Positions 9,452 through 22,740 of a DNA stretch of 64,000 bases are shown here, piece after piece (position 1 is the stretch's first letter; each line of letters starts with the position of its first letter). The notes beneath the pieces were generated by a model, which made no database searches, was not told the origin of the DNA, and saw only the letters and a list, made by a program, of their open reading frames with translations. The translations under genes and the position numbers were made by a program. Source of the stretch: Datura wrightii. Lineage: Eukaryota > Streptophyta > Magnoliopsida > Solanales > Solanaceae. Location of the stretch: NCBI GenBank assembly GCA_035772735.1, contig JASDFA010000011.1:2418001-2482000 (forward strand). The letters are read 5' to 3'.

Positions 9452-10240
9452 AGGTTCTTTCTCATCCATATTCACTTCTTCAACTTGGTTTCTTTATCTA
9501 TGTATATTATATCTATTTATGTATACTTTTTTTTTTTTTACTAACTAGTGGTAGTAGTTAATCCCTGTTTTGGTGAAACATATTTCTTAAATTAGTTTAA
9601 AATGTCAATATTTGGTAGTCTTAACATAACTAAAAATTGCATGGGCAAGGTACGAGAGCTAAATAAACATATTTTAATAACATGGGTCGGTAATCACAAG
9701 AGTCAATGATCCAAAATACACTTCACGTATTTTGATTTTTTAAATTTTTTATCTGAATTATGATTAGGTGTTCATTTTTTTAATGTAAACTATCACCAAA
9801 TGTTTATCAAAACATACTTTAATTACTAATTATTTCTTTTTTCTATCTAAAATATCAATAGATAGAAAAATAGTAAGTTAAAGTATATTTTAATAAATAT
9901 TTAATGATAATTCAGATAAAATAATCACACATCTAATAGTATATATATTCCATGAGAAAGAAAGGGAGAGACAACAACCATATATATGAAATGGTAATAT
10001 GATAAGGTTCTGATAGAACTGATCAACAGGAGGACCACTCTATGAGTCGCTCTTTCATTTTCTTCCTCACGTAGATATAATTATTAAATATAAATATTTT
10101 TAATTATATATAAGTGCTCCATATTTTCTGAATGCTACGTAATATTTTTCGTAGTATTTACTATGTTTTTTTTTTGTTTATTTAATTTTTTTTAAGATGC
10201 TTTTTTATTCGTTACTTGAATTGAAGGTTTTTAAAAAATC
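9371..10240. other. Gene-free AT-rich DNA with AT microsatellite
   Basis: No coding region is supported. An (AT)n run lies at about 9415-9448. The rest is AT-rich single-copy-looking sequence. Confidence 0.6.
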
Positions 10241-10244
10241 ACTT

Positions 10245-10350
10245 TCGTCTCTACACCTTCACGGATAAGGTCTGCGTACATTCTCTCCTTTTAGATTCCA
10301 CCAGTGAAATTACACCAAATTTTTTATTGTTGTTGTTGGTGGTGATATTA
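10245..10350 (+). mobile_element. SINE/RTE-LINE 3' tail relic (TS-SINE type)
   Basis: The stretch CGGATAAGGTCTGCGTACAT, a degenerate CCACCAGTGAAATTACACC and a TTG-repeat tail match the 3' end I know from Solanaceae TS-family SINEs and their RTE partner LINEs. Only the last ~100 bp are recognisable. The 5' tRNA-related half is missing or too decayed to see. Confidence 0.65.
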
Positions 10351-10920
10351 GAGGAGATATTAAATCACCAACACTCTAGCTAGATGTTTAATCCTGGACG
10401 TTAGCGTGAGCCTCTTTAATTATATCGTTTTGGCAATACTCACCTCTTCAACTAGATTTTAGGGTTAAATCAGACCCGATATCAATTTCTTAACAAAAAT
10501 TAGCTGAGTGTATATATATTAGCTAAAACTCTATAAAACATGTCAACTAATTGTTATTATGTGGCGTCTTTGATATGTTTTGTCCTTCCTTTTTCTTTTC
10601 AACACGGCATCTCATAGACTAAAAACTTGGACCAGTTTTAAGTTTCATTTAGTACAAGTCAAGTGTTGTGATACTTTATATTTTCCAACTCTTTTTAGTC
10701 AGATATTTGTACACGAAAAATCTCAACCATTTAATTATTTGGCAGCTTAATTACTTTTTTCTGTTGTCAACAACTAGTAGCTATTTTCATTTCAAAGCAT
10801 TCCACATTGATTCTAGATGAATGATTTCAAAGAATAACTACTCGTCTTTAACAAACATTCTGCCCAGATATATGTAGCTTTCATTTAGTCCAATTTGTAG
10901 CCTACAGCTATAAGTTGAAC

Positions 10921-11159
10921 TCCCTCCTTTTCAGTTTATTTATCTGATTTTGACCCGATATGAATTTAAAAAAGTAAAAAGAAAAAAAGACTCTTGAATT
11001 TTGCGTCTTAAACTAAAGATATGTAAAATGTATCATAATTTTCTTTAATCTTATGATCATATGTAATATGAAAAGTTAGAATTAATTAAGAGTTGTCAAA
11101 AAATGAATAAAACGTTCTTTTTAAAACGAACTAAAAAGAAAAATAAGGCAAATTGATGG

Positions 11160-11163
<4 letters not shown>
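10921..11163. mobile_element. Degenerate Stowaway-like MITE
   Basis: It begins CTCCCTCCTTTTCAGTTTAT and ends with a degraded inverted copy containing AACTAAAAAGAAAAATAAGGC, the usual look of Stowaway (Tc1/mariner-type) ends. The outer right end is lost into the adjoining AT microsatellite, so no TA duplication can be shown. Confidence 0.5.

Positions 11164-11218
<55 letters not shown>
11162..11218. repeat. Compound (AT)n(GT)n microsatellite
   Basis: About 18 AT units are followed by about 11 GT units. A plain dinucleotide repeat. Confidence 0.95.
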
Positions 11219-13780
11219 AGATAGTCAATAAAGACGTAAAAGCAAGGGATCTATGTTTTAGCATCATGGATTATTTTAAGTGCAAATTGTGATTAAAGAT
11301 AATAGCACTAGTCAAAAGTCCACACCGCCCACTTTTAGGACTTGCAGAATAGTTCTCAATCGTCTAATTTGGATGCTTTTTTCAACACCTTTGAAAAAGA
11401 AAAAAAGAAATAGGAGATTTACAAGCCTCTGTTAATGATTATGAAATGGCGTAGCTTAGTTTAGTAGAATTGGCTGTGGAATGACCTAATCTATTAGAAG
11501 TATGTTTTACGGAGAATTTTGATGCAACGATAATAGTTGTTATTATGTGATCAGAAGATCCGGCACAAGTTCAAGACGTTAAAGCTAGTCGTTGGAGCTA
11601 GCCACATGTAAGAAAATGAATTAATTAATTGGATCGTCTTTGTTGAAAATCTATTGGTGTAAGTAGGGTAAAAACAAAATTTTTTATACGTTTTGAAATC
11701 CCACAATATAAGAAAAATATGTGTTCTTAAATTTCAGATGTTACAATTTTTAATTTTTTGAATTTCTTAGTCAAAATTTAGAGGTTACAAAGTATAATTT
11801 TCTTGAAAAATACAAAGTAATACTATTGGCATAGACTCAAAATATGGTCCAATCCTTCCGTGAACTCCGAATTTAATTTTAGGGGGTTGTGGGTTCCTCC
11901 AATTTGTGAAAAAAGAGGAAGCAAAACAAATTAACAAGAAAAAGAGAAGTACCAATAGGTGTAATGTGGTCCTTGCTAGCTACTCCTATATCATAAGTCT
12001 TCTCATTGTCTTAAATGTTCGTCTAACTGTTGATCTTTCTATAAATCATACTGATTTTTGTCGTACAAATGTACAAATCATATAATAATAATGAAGCATA
12101 TATACAATATTTTTATTAGAACATATATACAATATTTTTATTAGAAAAATACTGCGAGGGTATTTTCAACTCAAAATATTAATGATATAGATATTTTTTA
12201 ATCAAACTACTGATGAAGGATATGTTTGATTATTTTTATATAGTTTAAAAGTATTTTGACCCATGTCTCTATTAACAATTAATATCTTTTTCTTGTTTAA
12301 AGGTTTACTTGGATTTGAAGTTACTAAGTGAAACCAAATCATTCTAACTTGTCATTTGTACTTTCCTAGAATGATTTGCCTTTGAACTTTTAATAGATTA
12401 TTTTTTTTCTTTTATCACATATTATGATCACTCATATTCAACTTTTATTTTACTGCATTAAAGTTACTAAACTATTTTTGTACATAAAGAATATTTAATT
12501 TTATTCAACTATCACAAAAAAGTTATTATTCTACTTTTTGCAACAAAAAAGATTAATTAATTTTACTTAAAAATCACAACTAACTAAATAATCTTTTATA
12601 ATAAAAAATCGTTCAACTTTGCTTAACTATTATATAAAATATCTTTATGTTCTTCAAATTTTGCTTTGGGTAGTAGACAAAGTATTATTGATATCAGTGT
12701 TATTGATCACCACTTTATAGTTATAAAAGAAAATTTAGTAACCTTCAAGATACTTAAATATAATTGGGTGATTTTTTTTAATTACAAATAATCTAGTAAT
12801 TTCAATATAATAAAATAAAAATTACGTGAACATTTATGAAATTAATATTTCTTATCACTTACATTAGACGCCGTACAAACTTTTCATTTTTCAAAAGCAC
12901 GGAATGAAATGCCGTATTTTATGATTATATATAATACTCTTTTCTCGTGGATAGAATGTCACTAATTCTATTTGACAAATCATTTTATTTCCATGATTAT
13001 GATTTTCCAAACATTCTAGATATTTTTAATTATAGAAGTTGTGATTTACAATTTTTTTATATGATTTTAACTATAAAAAATATAGTTTTAGGTGAATGGA
13101 GAGAGTAGTTTATAGACAAGGAACATCCAACAACTAACCAACTAAATAATGTTCCCTTAAAATTGAGCACCTCAGCACTAAATCAGAGCCAGGTGCATAT
13201 AAGAAAAACTAACAAATAAACGCAAAATTAAAATTTAAAGTTTATAAGTTGAGAATTTTAATTTTTAAAATTTATTAAATTTTAAATTAATAATTTAAAT
13301 ATATTTCATAAAAATTTTAAAATATATATATATATAATTTAAATTCAAAATTAATAAATTCAATATTCATATATGGGCTTCATCCCTGCCAACAAAAGCT
13401 TAACGGCTGTTAGTGTGACCCCTACCTTCATATTTTTTTCTCCTAGTTATTTTAATTACGTGGTTGGTTATCTAATCAACGACCATCTCTTTCGCTCACC
13501 CCATTGACCTGTTCTTTGGGAGTCTTGGCCTTTAATTTAATGTCGGGTTATCGAGTTCAACTTCTGTCAAATATCTTCACATAATATGAATGATGAATAT
13601 TTTATAGTAATATTTAATACTCTATTTTAACTTACAATATATATACTTACATGTTAAGAAGTTTTATACAATTTAATAGTATATTTTAACATGTTATAGT
13701 TAAATTACTAATTTCACATATCATAAATAGTTGTCTTCTCAGGCAACTATAGTCCAAAAATGCATGTATGATCTATCAGC
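11219..13780. other. Gene-free stretch
   Basis: I see no ORF with domain support, no RNA gene and no clear transposon termini here. The sequence is AT-rich with scattered A/T tracts. A short direct repeat around 12097-12145 (ATATATACAATATTTTTATT, twice) is the only local structure I noticed. Confidence 0.5.
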
Positions 13781-13839
13781 AAGGGCGGAGATACGAGGCA
13801 TAACAGGTCAAACTTTTTCACTGAAAAATTATATTACAG

Positions 13840-14010
13840 TGAGGAGGTATGAGAGGTTGACTTTAACATGAGTTCGGAGAAGTAAGATAGACCAAAAAAG
13901 AATTAGGGGGAGGTGATTAGATAAGATATGACACAACTTCAATTTATAAGCTTAGAGAAAGATATGAAGGTGGAGAATTAGAGAGAAAGGTTAAAAGTCA
14001 ATTGCGTGTT
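13840..14010 (+). pseudogene. RTE-clade LINE C-terminal relic
   Basis: One frame reads RPKKN-stop-GEVIR-stop-DMTQLQ followed by a degraded LEKDMKV block. This matches the conserved C-terminal RGRPKKxWGEVIRxDMxQLxL segment of Solanaceae RTE LINEs. Several in-frame stops show it is long dead. The upstream reverse transcriptase is absent. Confidence 0.65.
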
Positions 14011-14174
14011 ATCGTACTTTTAATAGTATGATTTAGGTATCGCCAAATTTCTTTCTTTTCAATGTGTTAATATATGTTGCTATACTTACTTTGTACCATG
14101 CTATTTTATTATAATTACATTAGGTATCTTGTTGTTTTTATTTATGTGATCAAAATTATTTTGAATCCTCTTGG

Positions 14175-14585
14175 AGTCATTTGGTAGGCTGCACTAACTA
14201 GAATAGTCCTTGGATGAAAATTTAGTGCAACCAATATATTGTTTGGTTACTTAATTTAACATAATACATAAATTACTTATATACCGTAGATTATATTATT
14301 TTATATTAAGGAATCAAAGGGATAACTAATCCTGAAGATAACCAATCCCTAGATAAGACTCCTAAATGACTAGAATACCTCTCAATCTCTTTTCCTAAAT
14401 TTCTTTATACAAAAATTCAAGGATATAATTGTAAAGAAGATTCTTTTTAGAGTTTTAAACCAAATACAATATATGATATATCTAATTTTTTACACAATAA
14501 CCAAACATTTGATAATTTACAATCTCTGCTTTGCTAATTTATGTATTACTAATTCATGCATTACTTGTCTTCATACCAAATAACT
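14175..14585. mobile_element. Short TIR element (MITE-like)
   Basis: The terminal inverted repeats AGTCATTTGGTA and TACCAAATAACT enclose about 410 bp of AT-rich, non-coding sequence. Repeated TAATTTATGTATTACTAATT-like stretches near the right end resemble the subterminal repeats of the larger element at 21697-22737, so they may be one family. A target duplication is not clear. Confidence 0.5.
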
Positions 14586-15735
14586 TTTTAATTTTTTGAA
14601 TATTTATTTTTATATATTTTAAATTTAGTAAAAATTTTATTTCCGTAGCTGAATTTATATAAAAAATAATAGAAATAGAGTAGTTTGACGGGTAAAAAGG
14701 CGCCCAAAATAGAGGGTTTTGGTTTGGCGTCTGGTTGTTTTGGTTCTATTTGAAAGTGGTTGATAAAACTTAAGACCTTTTCCCCCTGTTCTTCTCCTCC
14801 TCTTCCTGCTTTTCCCTTCTGTCTCTTTTACGTTATCAGCTTATGCAGTTTCATAAGTAGTGATTTCTGTTACTTACTTTTATGCCAAACCCAATAAATT
14901 TCTCATCTTTCTCTTTATATTCATCTCTCCAAATATCAGCCCTGTTTTTACTCCTTTTTGGGCCTTTGTCAGCTTTCAACCTCTGCTTTTCAGCTCAAAA
15001 TTAGGTGAACGAAATTTCTCAGCTTTTCATTTGATGGTTGTGTCTCAGTTAGACTTCTTTGGTAGTTCCATCAATTAATTGTCAGTTTACTTAATCTTCT
15101 TTTGTTTTAAGATCTTGGGGTTTATTTAATTTGTTAGTACTGGAAATTTTGTAATATGACAGTAGTATTTGTAATTGAAAATATGCAGTTTTCCCTTGTG
15201 CCTTTTTTCTAATTAGAGAAAGATATTCACTTTGATTTCTGTTTTTACCATTTGAATTGGTATTAGTTCCTTTAGTTAATGAATATTTTTTATTGCGAAA
15301 AGGAAAACATATTTGATTCGATGATATATAGTTCTTGATTCCTTGTTACGTTTTTATCTATGTGAGCCTTGTCGCGAGAATGAATTTTCATCAAAGGGTT
15401 TCATTAAAAAGTAAAAGTATTAACCATATACATACAGTGAGGATTCGGATGAACCCCTTCCACCCCTGTTTGATATTGTAAAGGAAACAAGAAACAGTTA
15501 CAAGAAAAGAGTAGCTCCATGAATTCTATGTATATGAAAACATTGCAGTACCTGGAATTCTATGTCTATGAAAAAGTTTTCAGGTACTGCAGTGCCCTTA
15601 TCAACCTAAGAGTATGACAACATTGGTTTTCAGCTTCTTAATTTTATGGTTATAAGAAATTTATACTGGGATTTTTGAATATTGGATGGTTTATTGTTAT
15701 CAGGCTAGAGAAGACAGATTCACAAGATTTATACA
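14586..15735 (+). promoter_or_regulatory. Promoter and 5' UTR region of the TRM32-like gene
   Basis: CT-rich sequence at 14780-14830 looks like a transcribed plant leader. GTTATCAG at about 15695-15702 would be a good acceptor for an intron inside the 5' UTR, leaving a short last UTR piece before the ATG at 15736. No TATA box was assigned with confidence. The 72-codon open frame at 14860-15078 has no recognisable feature. Confidence 0.4.
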
Positions 15736-18382
15736 ATGGGAAAGAACAAGTGGAGTAGGCATGTGGATCATGAAGATGAGGATATCCATCCAGGTTGCAT
15801 GTGGGGATTCATACATGCCCTTGGCTACCATAGTTGGCACTCTCGTGTAAAGAGCAAATCTCTGCCGCGTATAAATGATGGAAGCAGCCATATCATAAGT
15901 AAGTGATTAGTTCTTTTTAAGTTATATATGCTGACAGTGTAAAGATGATTCGTTGTAGTTGCATGCTATATATTGCTGGTAATGTAACGTGATGTTGTAA
16001 AAATATTCAACTCCTTGTCTGAAATATGTGTTTTTGTTCAATTCAATGTCTAACAAATTCACCCTTCAATTAGGCATCCATTCTTCCAAAGAAAAATTGG
16101 TTGTCCAAGAAGATCCCAGTGAAGTGGAAATGCTTTTGGATGATAATGAAAGTCAGTTCTTGGTAAGTATTATTGAATGCTTGATGATCAATTTTTTTTG
16201 TAAGTTTAACAGTGTCCAAATGTTTCAATTTTGATGAAGACTAATGTTGTCATATTCTTAGGTTGATAAGGGCACTACAAAATCAAAGGGGTCCAACAAA
16301 AGGTCTCTAAAGGCTAAAATAAAAGATTTAATTGCTGAGGAGATGCATAAGGAAAGGAGGAGGTCCAAGCAGAAGAAATCAGGCTCTTCTGATCAACCTA
16401 AGCTCCAGAGAACATGTTCAATCCATCATGTTGAACCTACCGAACATGATCTAAATGAAATATGCGGTGACAAGAAACATCCTAGTATTTTGGTTCCCGC
16501 GAATGTGGAGAATGGAGCCGCTGGATCACCAGATAAGAAACGGATGAATGCCATTGATGCATATGATACTTCCACTGATAAGAATGCTCTAAAATTTGAG
16601 CTTAAAGATCATGCTGAGTTACTTTTGGAAATTTTAAGGGAACCAGAAGCAGGATATCAGAGTTTATCCCGCGGTCAGCTGGCTTCAAAGAAAAAGGCAA
16701 GATTAACTAAGTCAGGATCATACCCCGTGTCTCATTTGTCGCGAAGAAGAAACCTCAAACCAATTAAGCTTGAGGACAAGAAGAATGAAGTTTGGTCTTC
16801 TGCAAAAGGAGAAAGACTAATAGGTGTTACTCGAACAAAATCTTTATCAAATTATGCAAAGACTCTCTTCACAAGTTTAGGTCTCCTGGATGATGATGGT
16901 AGGAACTTGAAACTAGACAAGTCGTCGAGCTTTGCCTGCCACAGTACCAATGGAGCAGTTGATAATAAAGAAAACAATGAAGAGCTCGTCGATGTAGAAG
17001 AAAGAAATAAGCAGGTCTCTACTTATGAATTGTTTGATAATTTGAATGGAGAACTTCATGTAGAGTACAAAGAGGGCGCAGAATATGAGAGTAAGTCCAA
17101 TAGTCATTGTGAAATTGATGGATTTGACATTAGCAAAACTACAATGATACACAGAAGAAGTTCCTCTCTGAATGAGTCCATGGATCGATATACTAAATTA
17201 TTTGAACATAGTTTTAGAAAGGAAGTGAACTTGAATCCTTCCAGGAGTCTGAAATTGACCAGCGAATACGAGATACCACCATCAATGTCATTCAGAAGGA
17301 TCCGTTCTCTATCTTACTCCGAATCTTGTTCTCTTTTTCCCAACGAGGTGGCAAGTGATGCCCAATTTGCAGAATGGCTAATTAAGACTGTAGAGGAGAG
17401 AAACTCAGATATTAGAGCTGAAATTGAGAAAGAAGAGAAGTCGATATACGCTGCGGAAGAGGCTGATTGCAAAATTGAAAAAGTAGAAGGAAGTGAGGAT
17501 ATTAAGACAGTAGAAATTGTAACAACCTTAAAACCAAAGATAGATGAAGCAGATAATGGAGAAGTCGAAGACCTTTCAGAGACCAACGATGAGGTAAAGG
17601 TGTTCAAAGGAAACTCTTTTGAAGAACAAGAGATAAAATGCAATGAATCAATCCCAAGTGATGTGGTTCCAAATTCTGAAATTTGTTTTGAAGAAGACAT
17701 TTCAAACAGTTCAGAGTTGCAAATCCCGAAAGGTATGTTTATTTTTCTCACTAATCATCAAATATGTCTAGTTCTAAGTTGTAGTTAATTTGTTTCTTTT
17801 GGCTCAGGTTTGGTTCTTAAACAGAATGTTGGCGTCGATACACCTGCAAAAGCTGATCATCATAGAAAATCTTACAGAAAAGAAAACGCGGACTTGTTTT
17901 ATGTGAGGGGTATTCTTGAGCATTCAGGTTTCTCAAGCAATTTCTTCAAGACAACATGGTACTCACAAGCCCAAGTGTTAAACCCTTCAGTAGTTCGAGA
18001 ACTCGAGTCCTTGTGGCATCAAGAACAAGAATGCTGTGTAGAGGACTTTGACTTCTGCTGTCATCATCAGCTACTATTTGATTTGGTCAATGAGGTTTTA
18101 GTCCAAATGTATGAGAGATCATTCACATACTACCCCAAGGCCTTATCCTATAGTTGTCGCGTTCGTCCATTGCTAGAAAATCGAATGATTGAAGAGGTAT
18201 GCAACAATGTAGGTACCTGGTTGAGGTTGAAACCAGAGCAAGAATCTATTGACGCCATTGTAGATCGAGATTTGAGAAAAGATGATGGTTGGATGAATCT
18301 TCAGTTAGAAAGTGAATGTTCGGCACTTGAACTCGAGGACATGATTTTTAATAATCTTTTGGAAGAACTAATATGTTTTTGA
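15736..18382 (+). CDS. TRM32-like protein with C-terminal DUF4378
   Basis: Four coding exons: 15736-15898, 16074-16162, 16262-17732 and 17808-18382. All have GT/AG borders and together give 765 codons plus TGA. The N-terminus (MGKNKW, then CMWGFIHALGYHSWHSRVK) is the conserved opening of TRM32-like proteins. The middle is charged and Ser-rich, with repeated RRxSS/RTKSLS basic patches. The C-terminal DUF4378 runs from about residue 600 to 755 (YVRGILEHSGF through LEELICF). TRM proteins bind TON1 and help organise cortical microtubules and division-plane placement; that is family knowledge, and this subgroup is poorly studied. The usual N-terminal LMGL motif was not seen. The neighbouring DNA on both sides is gene-free. 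Confidence 0.88.
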
Positions 18383-21205
18383 GCCTGCAGAGTTGCTTGT
18401 TTTTGGTTTGTTTTTTTACTGTTGATTAATTTATTTATATGAATTTTGGTTTTGCTCAATGTATATATATATATATATATATTTACACACGTTCAATTGA
18501 GTATTATAAAGCGTTTCACCTAATGATCTTGGCCAATCTGTGGTTAGATTTTTCAAGTTCCAAGATCTTTCACCTCACCGTAATAGGAACCTCGCTAACC
18601 TTCTCGGCCAGTTGGTCTAACCACGGGGATCCCCTCCTGCTTATCCGAGAAAAAAATGACATATTCCCTCGAACGCAGCTCCCCAGGTTATCGAATTCAT
18701 TTCCTTGACAGCTTCCCAGCTTATCAAATCTTCACCATGACTCTCACTTGTCAGAAAGTGTAGCTAAATCTGTTGTAGGTATAAACTTCACAGGCCTGAG
18801 GCCTAATGTAGACAACTTTAACTTTAATTATAGCAATTTTCTTGAAATGTTTCTAAAAAATTGCAGGGCATATTAGTAAAGCCCATGCATATTATGGGCT
18901 TATCCCACATCAATTGGACCAAGGGAATAAGTAATTGTTGTCTCATATAATAATCTTAGCCACTTCACTTCATTAGCTATTTTGTTGAGTAAGGCCTAAC
19001 GCCATCTTTTTTAACATAGCATCGGAGCGAAACTCATTTCAACTCTTGGTTTAGCTAATATTGGCGCCCGTGTTACATTTCTAATGCTCCATATGTCCAG
19101 TGTTATGCGTGTGGGCTGCATTAGAATATTATTTCACATTAATCGAGGGACTGAACTAGCTAATTATTTTTTTTTTCATATATGATCTTGGACAATTTTC
19201 ACCTCATGAGCTAACTTTTAAGTTAAATTACATTCATTGTGTTCGACTCATGTGTATATATAGACAAAATATATGTGTGTTATGTTTCTATATTCACTAA
19301 ATCTAATTAAATGGTGAACAATAACACATGAACAGACAGAAGGAATAGTTCTTTATTAGTAGTGGTGATTTTTTTTGTGGCATCTAGTCCTACCATTACT
19401 AGATTTCAACTTTTTCCCCTGAAAATATGTGATACCCCAATTCACCCCAATATTTTAACAAAGCTTTATAGAAAAGATATTTGGTTACGTCTAACAAGTA
19501 AAAGAAAATTGTTAGTTTCGTTTTCATTGCTCAAAATCGATTTAATAACAGAAAAACCAGATCGATAATATCTACGAAATGCCTTCATGAAATAAGCATA
19601 TCATATAGTTAAAATTATAAGTCCTTCTATCAACTTAAAAGACAATTTCATATTTAATGATAGACTTGTGTTATCGATAGGCTTCATTTTTACGACTATC
19701 TTCCGGGTCGATGAATATGTCATTCATGGAGCAAATGGGAATCGTACTAGCACTGCCGTGAGTGTTTGAAAATAGTGATATATATGCTTTTCTTTTTCGT
19801 AAAAGATATGTGAAGCATCTTGTTCTTAGAATTTTAAAAAGTTCAAAAGGAATGGGGGACGTACGTATCCAAAATGGAGCCTGTCAGGGGCGAATTTACT
19901 ATCCATTTGTCGGTTCACGTGAATTCTTAATCTTCTCATAAAATTAAATATTTTATATATATTTTTTAAAAAAATTAATCTAATATTATTTTATGTTAGA
20001 AAGAAAAAACTTAATGATGCACTTAATCAAAAGTTCAATTATCTACCAACAGAAACAAAAAATCAAATCCCACTTAGTGCATTTTTTTTCCCTCCTTTCT
20101 TTAATAATTGCTACATCTGATGGTTGGAAATAAAAGTACAAAAGCGGCACTTTTTTATTTTTTATTACAGAGACAATAGGAAGAGAAAATAATATTAACA
20201 ATTAACAATGATTAATAATAATACTAAATCCGAACTCATATAATTGTTATTTCCACAGCTGGTTAACGTCTAAAATATATTTAAATAAGAAAATTATTTG
20301 TATTTCTTTACATGACTTAATTAGTGACAATAGTCAAATTTTTAGGATCATCCATAATGCCAACAACCACCACCATATTGTGGCCAGTCGCACTCAAGTA
20401 CTCCACATAACTCACTTATTCTCATCAAATTACTTTCTTGATATTTTATTTGTCGATTAATAAATAACTAAAAAAATAACTTTATTTTAAAAAAAGTTGA
20501 AATTTCCAATATTTCTCTAGTTCAACAAGATGCATCAGCCTCAAAATAATTTACTCTTATCCCCACAAGATTTAGATCAAACGAAGCTTAACTTGAGCTT
20601 CCATTTAAAACGGGCCGGGTTATTTGGTTATCAAAGCGTTGGAGTGAAATATACTTAACAGGCATTCGATAAACTAATTAAGATTAATAAAATGATCCGA
20701 ACATCACTGTTATTATAATAAAATAAAATAAAAAACTGATGGATACAGCATATATACGGATATGATCTTGTCAATACTTTTAGCAATATCTGTTTACAAG
20801 CAAGTGCAAGTTGCATTAAAAAAGAAATGCCCTTTTGACAATATCCCTACAACATGCCTCCACTTAGATGTCTATCATATATAATTAAGTATATAATCAA
20901 TTAAAGTTAAATACATCTTATTACTATTTTTTTCGTCCTAATTTATGTAGCATAATTAAAAAAATTTAAAAATTAATTAAATTTTTCTTAAATATTTTTT
21001 AATATAATTTTTAAATATATAAATTTTATTTCAAATTTCAAACCTCTGACAGGCGAAGTTATTTTTTATTTAGGAGTGCAAAAAGTCTACGAATGTTGAG
21101 ATTGACGGCGAAACACAAAATGGAGATCAATGTCAGCAGAGTCATGCTCACGTGAATTTGTGGACTAAATGTGCAAAATTTCTTCTCAAGGACCCCACAT
21201 GATAA
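18383..21205. other. Gene-free intergenic DNA
   Basis: It begins with the 3' UTR of the TRM32-like gene. A (TA)n run lies at 18464-18481. A fragment of a common interspersed repeat (GGGGCGAATTTACTATCC, then a GGTTCACGTGAATTC palindrome-like core) lies at about 19890-19930. No coding sequence, RNA gene or complete element is supported. Confidence 0.5.
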
Positions 21206-21209
21206 TATA

Positions 21210-21473
21210 CTTCCTCCGTTTTATTTTAATTGCTATGTATATTAAAAATAATTATTTTAAAATATTTGTTAGTTTCAAAATTTAAGAGATAATTGATTAT
21301 ATTTTTTCAATTCTATTCTTAGTGCTTAAAGTTATTCTAAAATATAAAAACATTATTATTATATATTTTTAAAAAAATAATAAAATTATATTAATCAAAT
21401 TATTGTTTCTATTAATTTTTTCTTTTATGAAATTATAAATTTTATTCTAATAATTAAAATAAAACGGAAGAAG
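21210..21473. mobile_element. Stowaway-like MITE (264 bp)
   Basis: Ends of about 23 bp, CTTCCTCCGTTTTATTTTAA and its inverted partner, differ at one base. TA dinucleotides flank both sides (21208-21209 and 21474-21475). The end sequence and the TA target are those of Stowaway elements mobilised by Tc1/mariner transposases. There is no coding capacity. Confidence 0.85.
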
Positions 21474-21696
21474 TATTATTTGGTCTGATCAATTCTCATT
21501 ATGCTTGGCCTTTTAAAAAAAAAATCAAATTTTCATAGCAATCAAAGCAAGCTTCAATAATTGAAGTTCAATTCATGCCTTTTTCTCTTTTCCTGGACTT
21601 TCTCTTCAACAAAAATCTGTGTTTTATTGGGCATAATATATTTTACTATAATTAGAGACGAGTTCTAACAAGCTACTAAACAAAGGTAAGTACTTA

Positions 21697-22737
21697 GGAG
21701 CCGTTTGCTTACGTGTTAGAGTTACGTAAATATTAATAATATATTTATTAGTTATGAGAGAATTTATGTATTATTTTATGCAGGGATTCGTAGTTATTCA
21801 TGTATTAGTTATGTAGGTATTAGTTATACACATATTAGCTATGTAGGTATTAGTTATATGAGTATTAGTTATGTAGAGTTTAGTTATGTAGAGATTACAA
21901 TACAGAATTATTAGTTATTGAATATTTAATTTCTTATAAATTAATATATATTATTTATAAATAAATAAGTAAACAAATAATATAAAATTCTATAATATAA
22001 TTGATTTTCTTTTTGATAAAAAAAAGAATATAAAATATATTATCCACATACATTTTACTAAGCATATTACCAAATATTTTATCCACATACATATTACTAA
22101 ACATAAAATATTGCTTAATTATATATACAACAAAAATATTCATATTCCCCCCAAAAAAGTACACTGAATTAAAAAAAAAAGTAATTAACTCTGGATATAT
22201 GTACACAAAAGAAAATAATAATTAAGATAAAGTACCAAATTAAAGATTTTAATCTCACGAGTGCTTTTCACCATTGTTATATGTGTATAATTAAATAGTA
22301 CCAAAGTCTAAATATAGATTGAATAGAAAAAGAAATAGTATTAAATTAATGATTACAATTAAGTTGATAATATTTTTCTAAAAAAACAATTAAGTTGATG
22401 GGGTAAATGTCTAATTTTTATTATTTTAATTCATGTATAACTAATACCCACATAATTTACTTCATCTTTTACCCCACATAAAATTATACATCAATTTTCT
22501 CATAAGTTATGTGATTATTAATTATGTAGAATTACTAGAATATAATCAAACATATAAAATTAATGCATGAATATCTTATATACGACATTTGAAACCTATC
22601 AACCAAACATTGTATAAAATTAATACATGAATAACGTTTTATCCTATTTAAAAATCAAACAATGTATAAAATTAATATATGAATAACTTGATTATTCATA
22701 TATTAACTTGAGTGTAATCCCATAACCAAACGACCCC
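21697..22737. mobile_element. PIF/Harbinger-like non-autonomous element (1.04 kb)
   Basis: The ends GGAGCCGTTTGC... and ...CAAACGACCCC form imperfect inverted repeats of about 15 bp, flanked by TTA at 21694-21696 and 22738-22740. A 3-bp TTA/TAA target fits PIF/Harbinger. Just inside the left end, TTAGTTATGTAGGTATTAG-type units are repeated several times, with looser inverted counterparts near the right end, as in transposase-binding subterminal repeats. No transposase is present. Confidence 0.6.
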
Positions 22738-22740
22738 TTA

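Noticed and set aside
14860..15078. 72-codon ORF before the TRM32-like gene
   Set aside because: Hydrophobic low-complexity translation of a CT-rich leader or UTR intron; no support.
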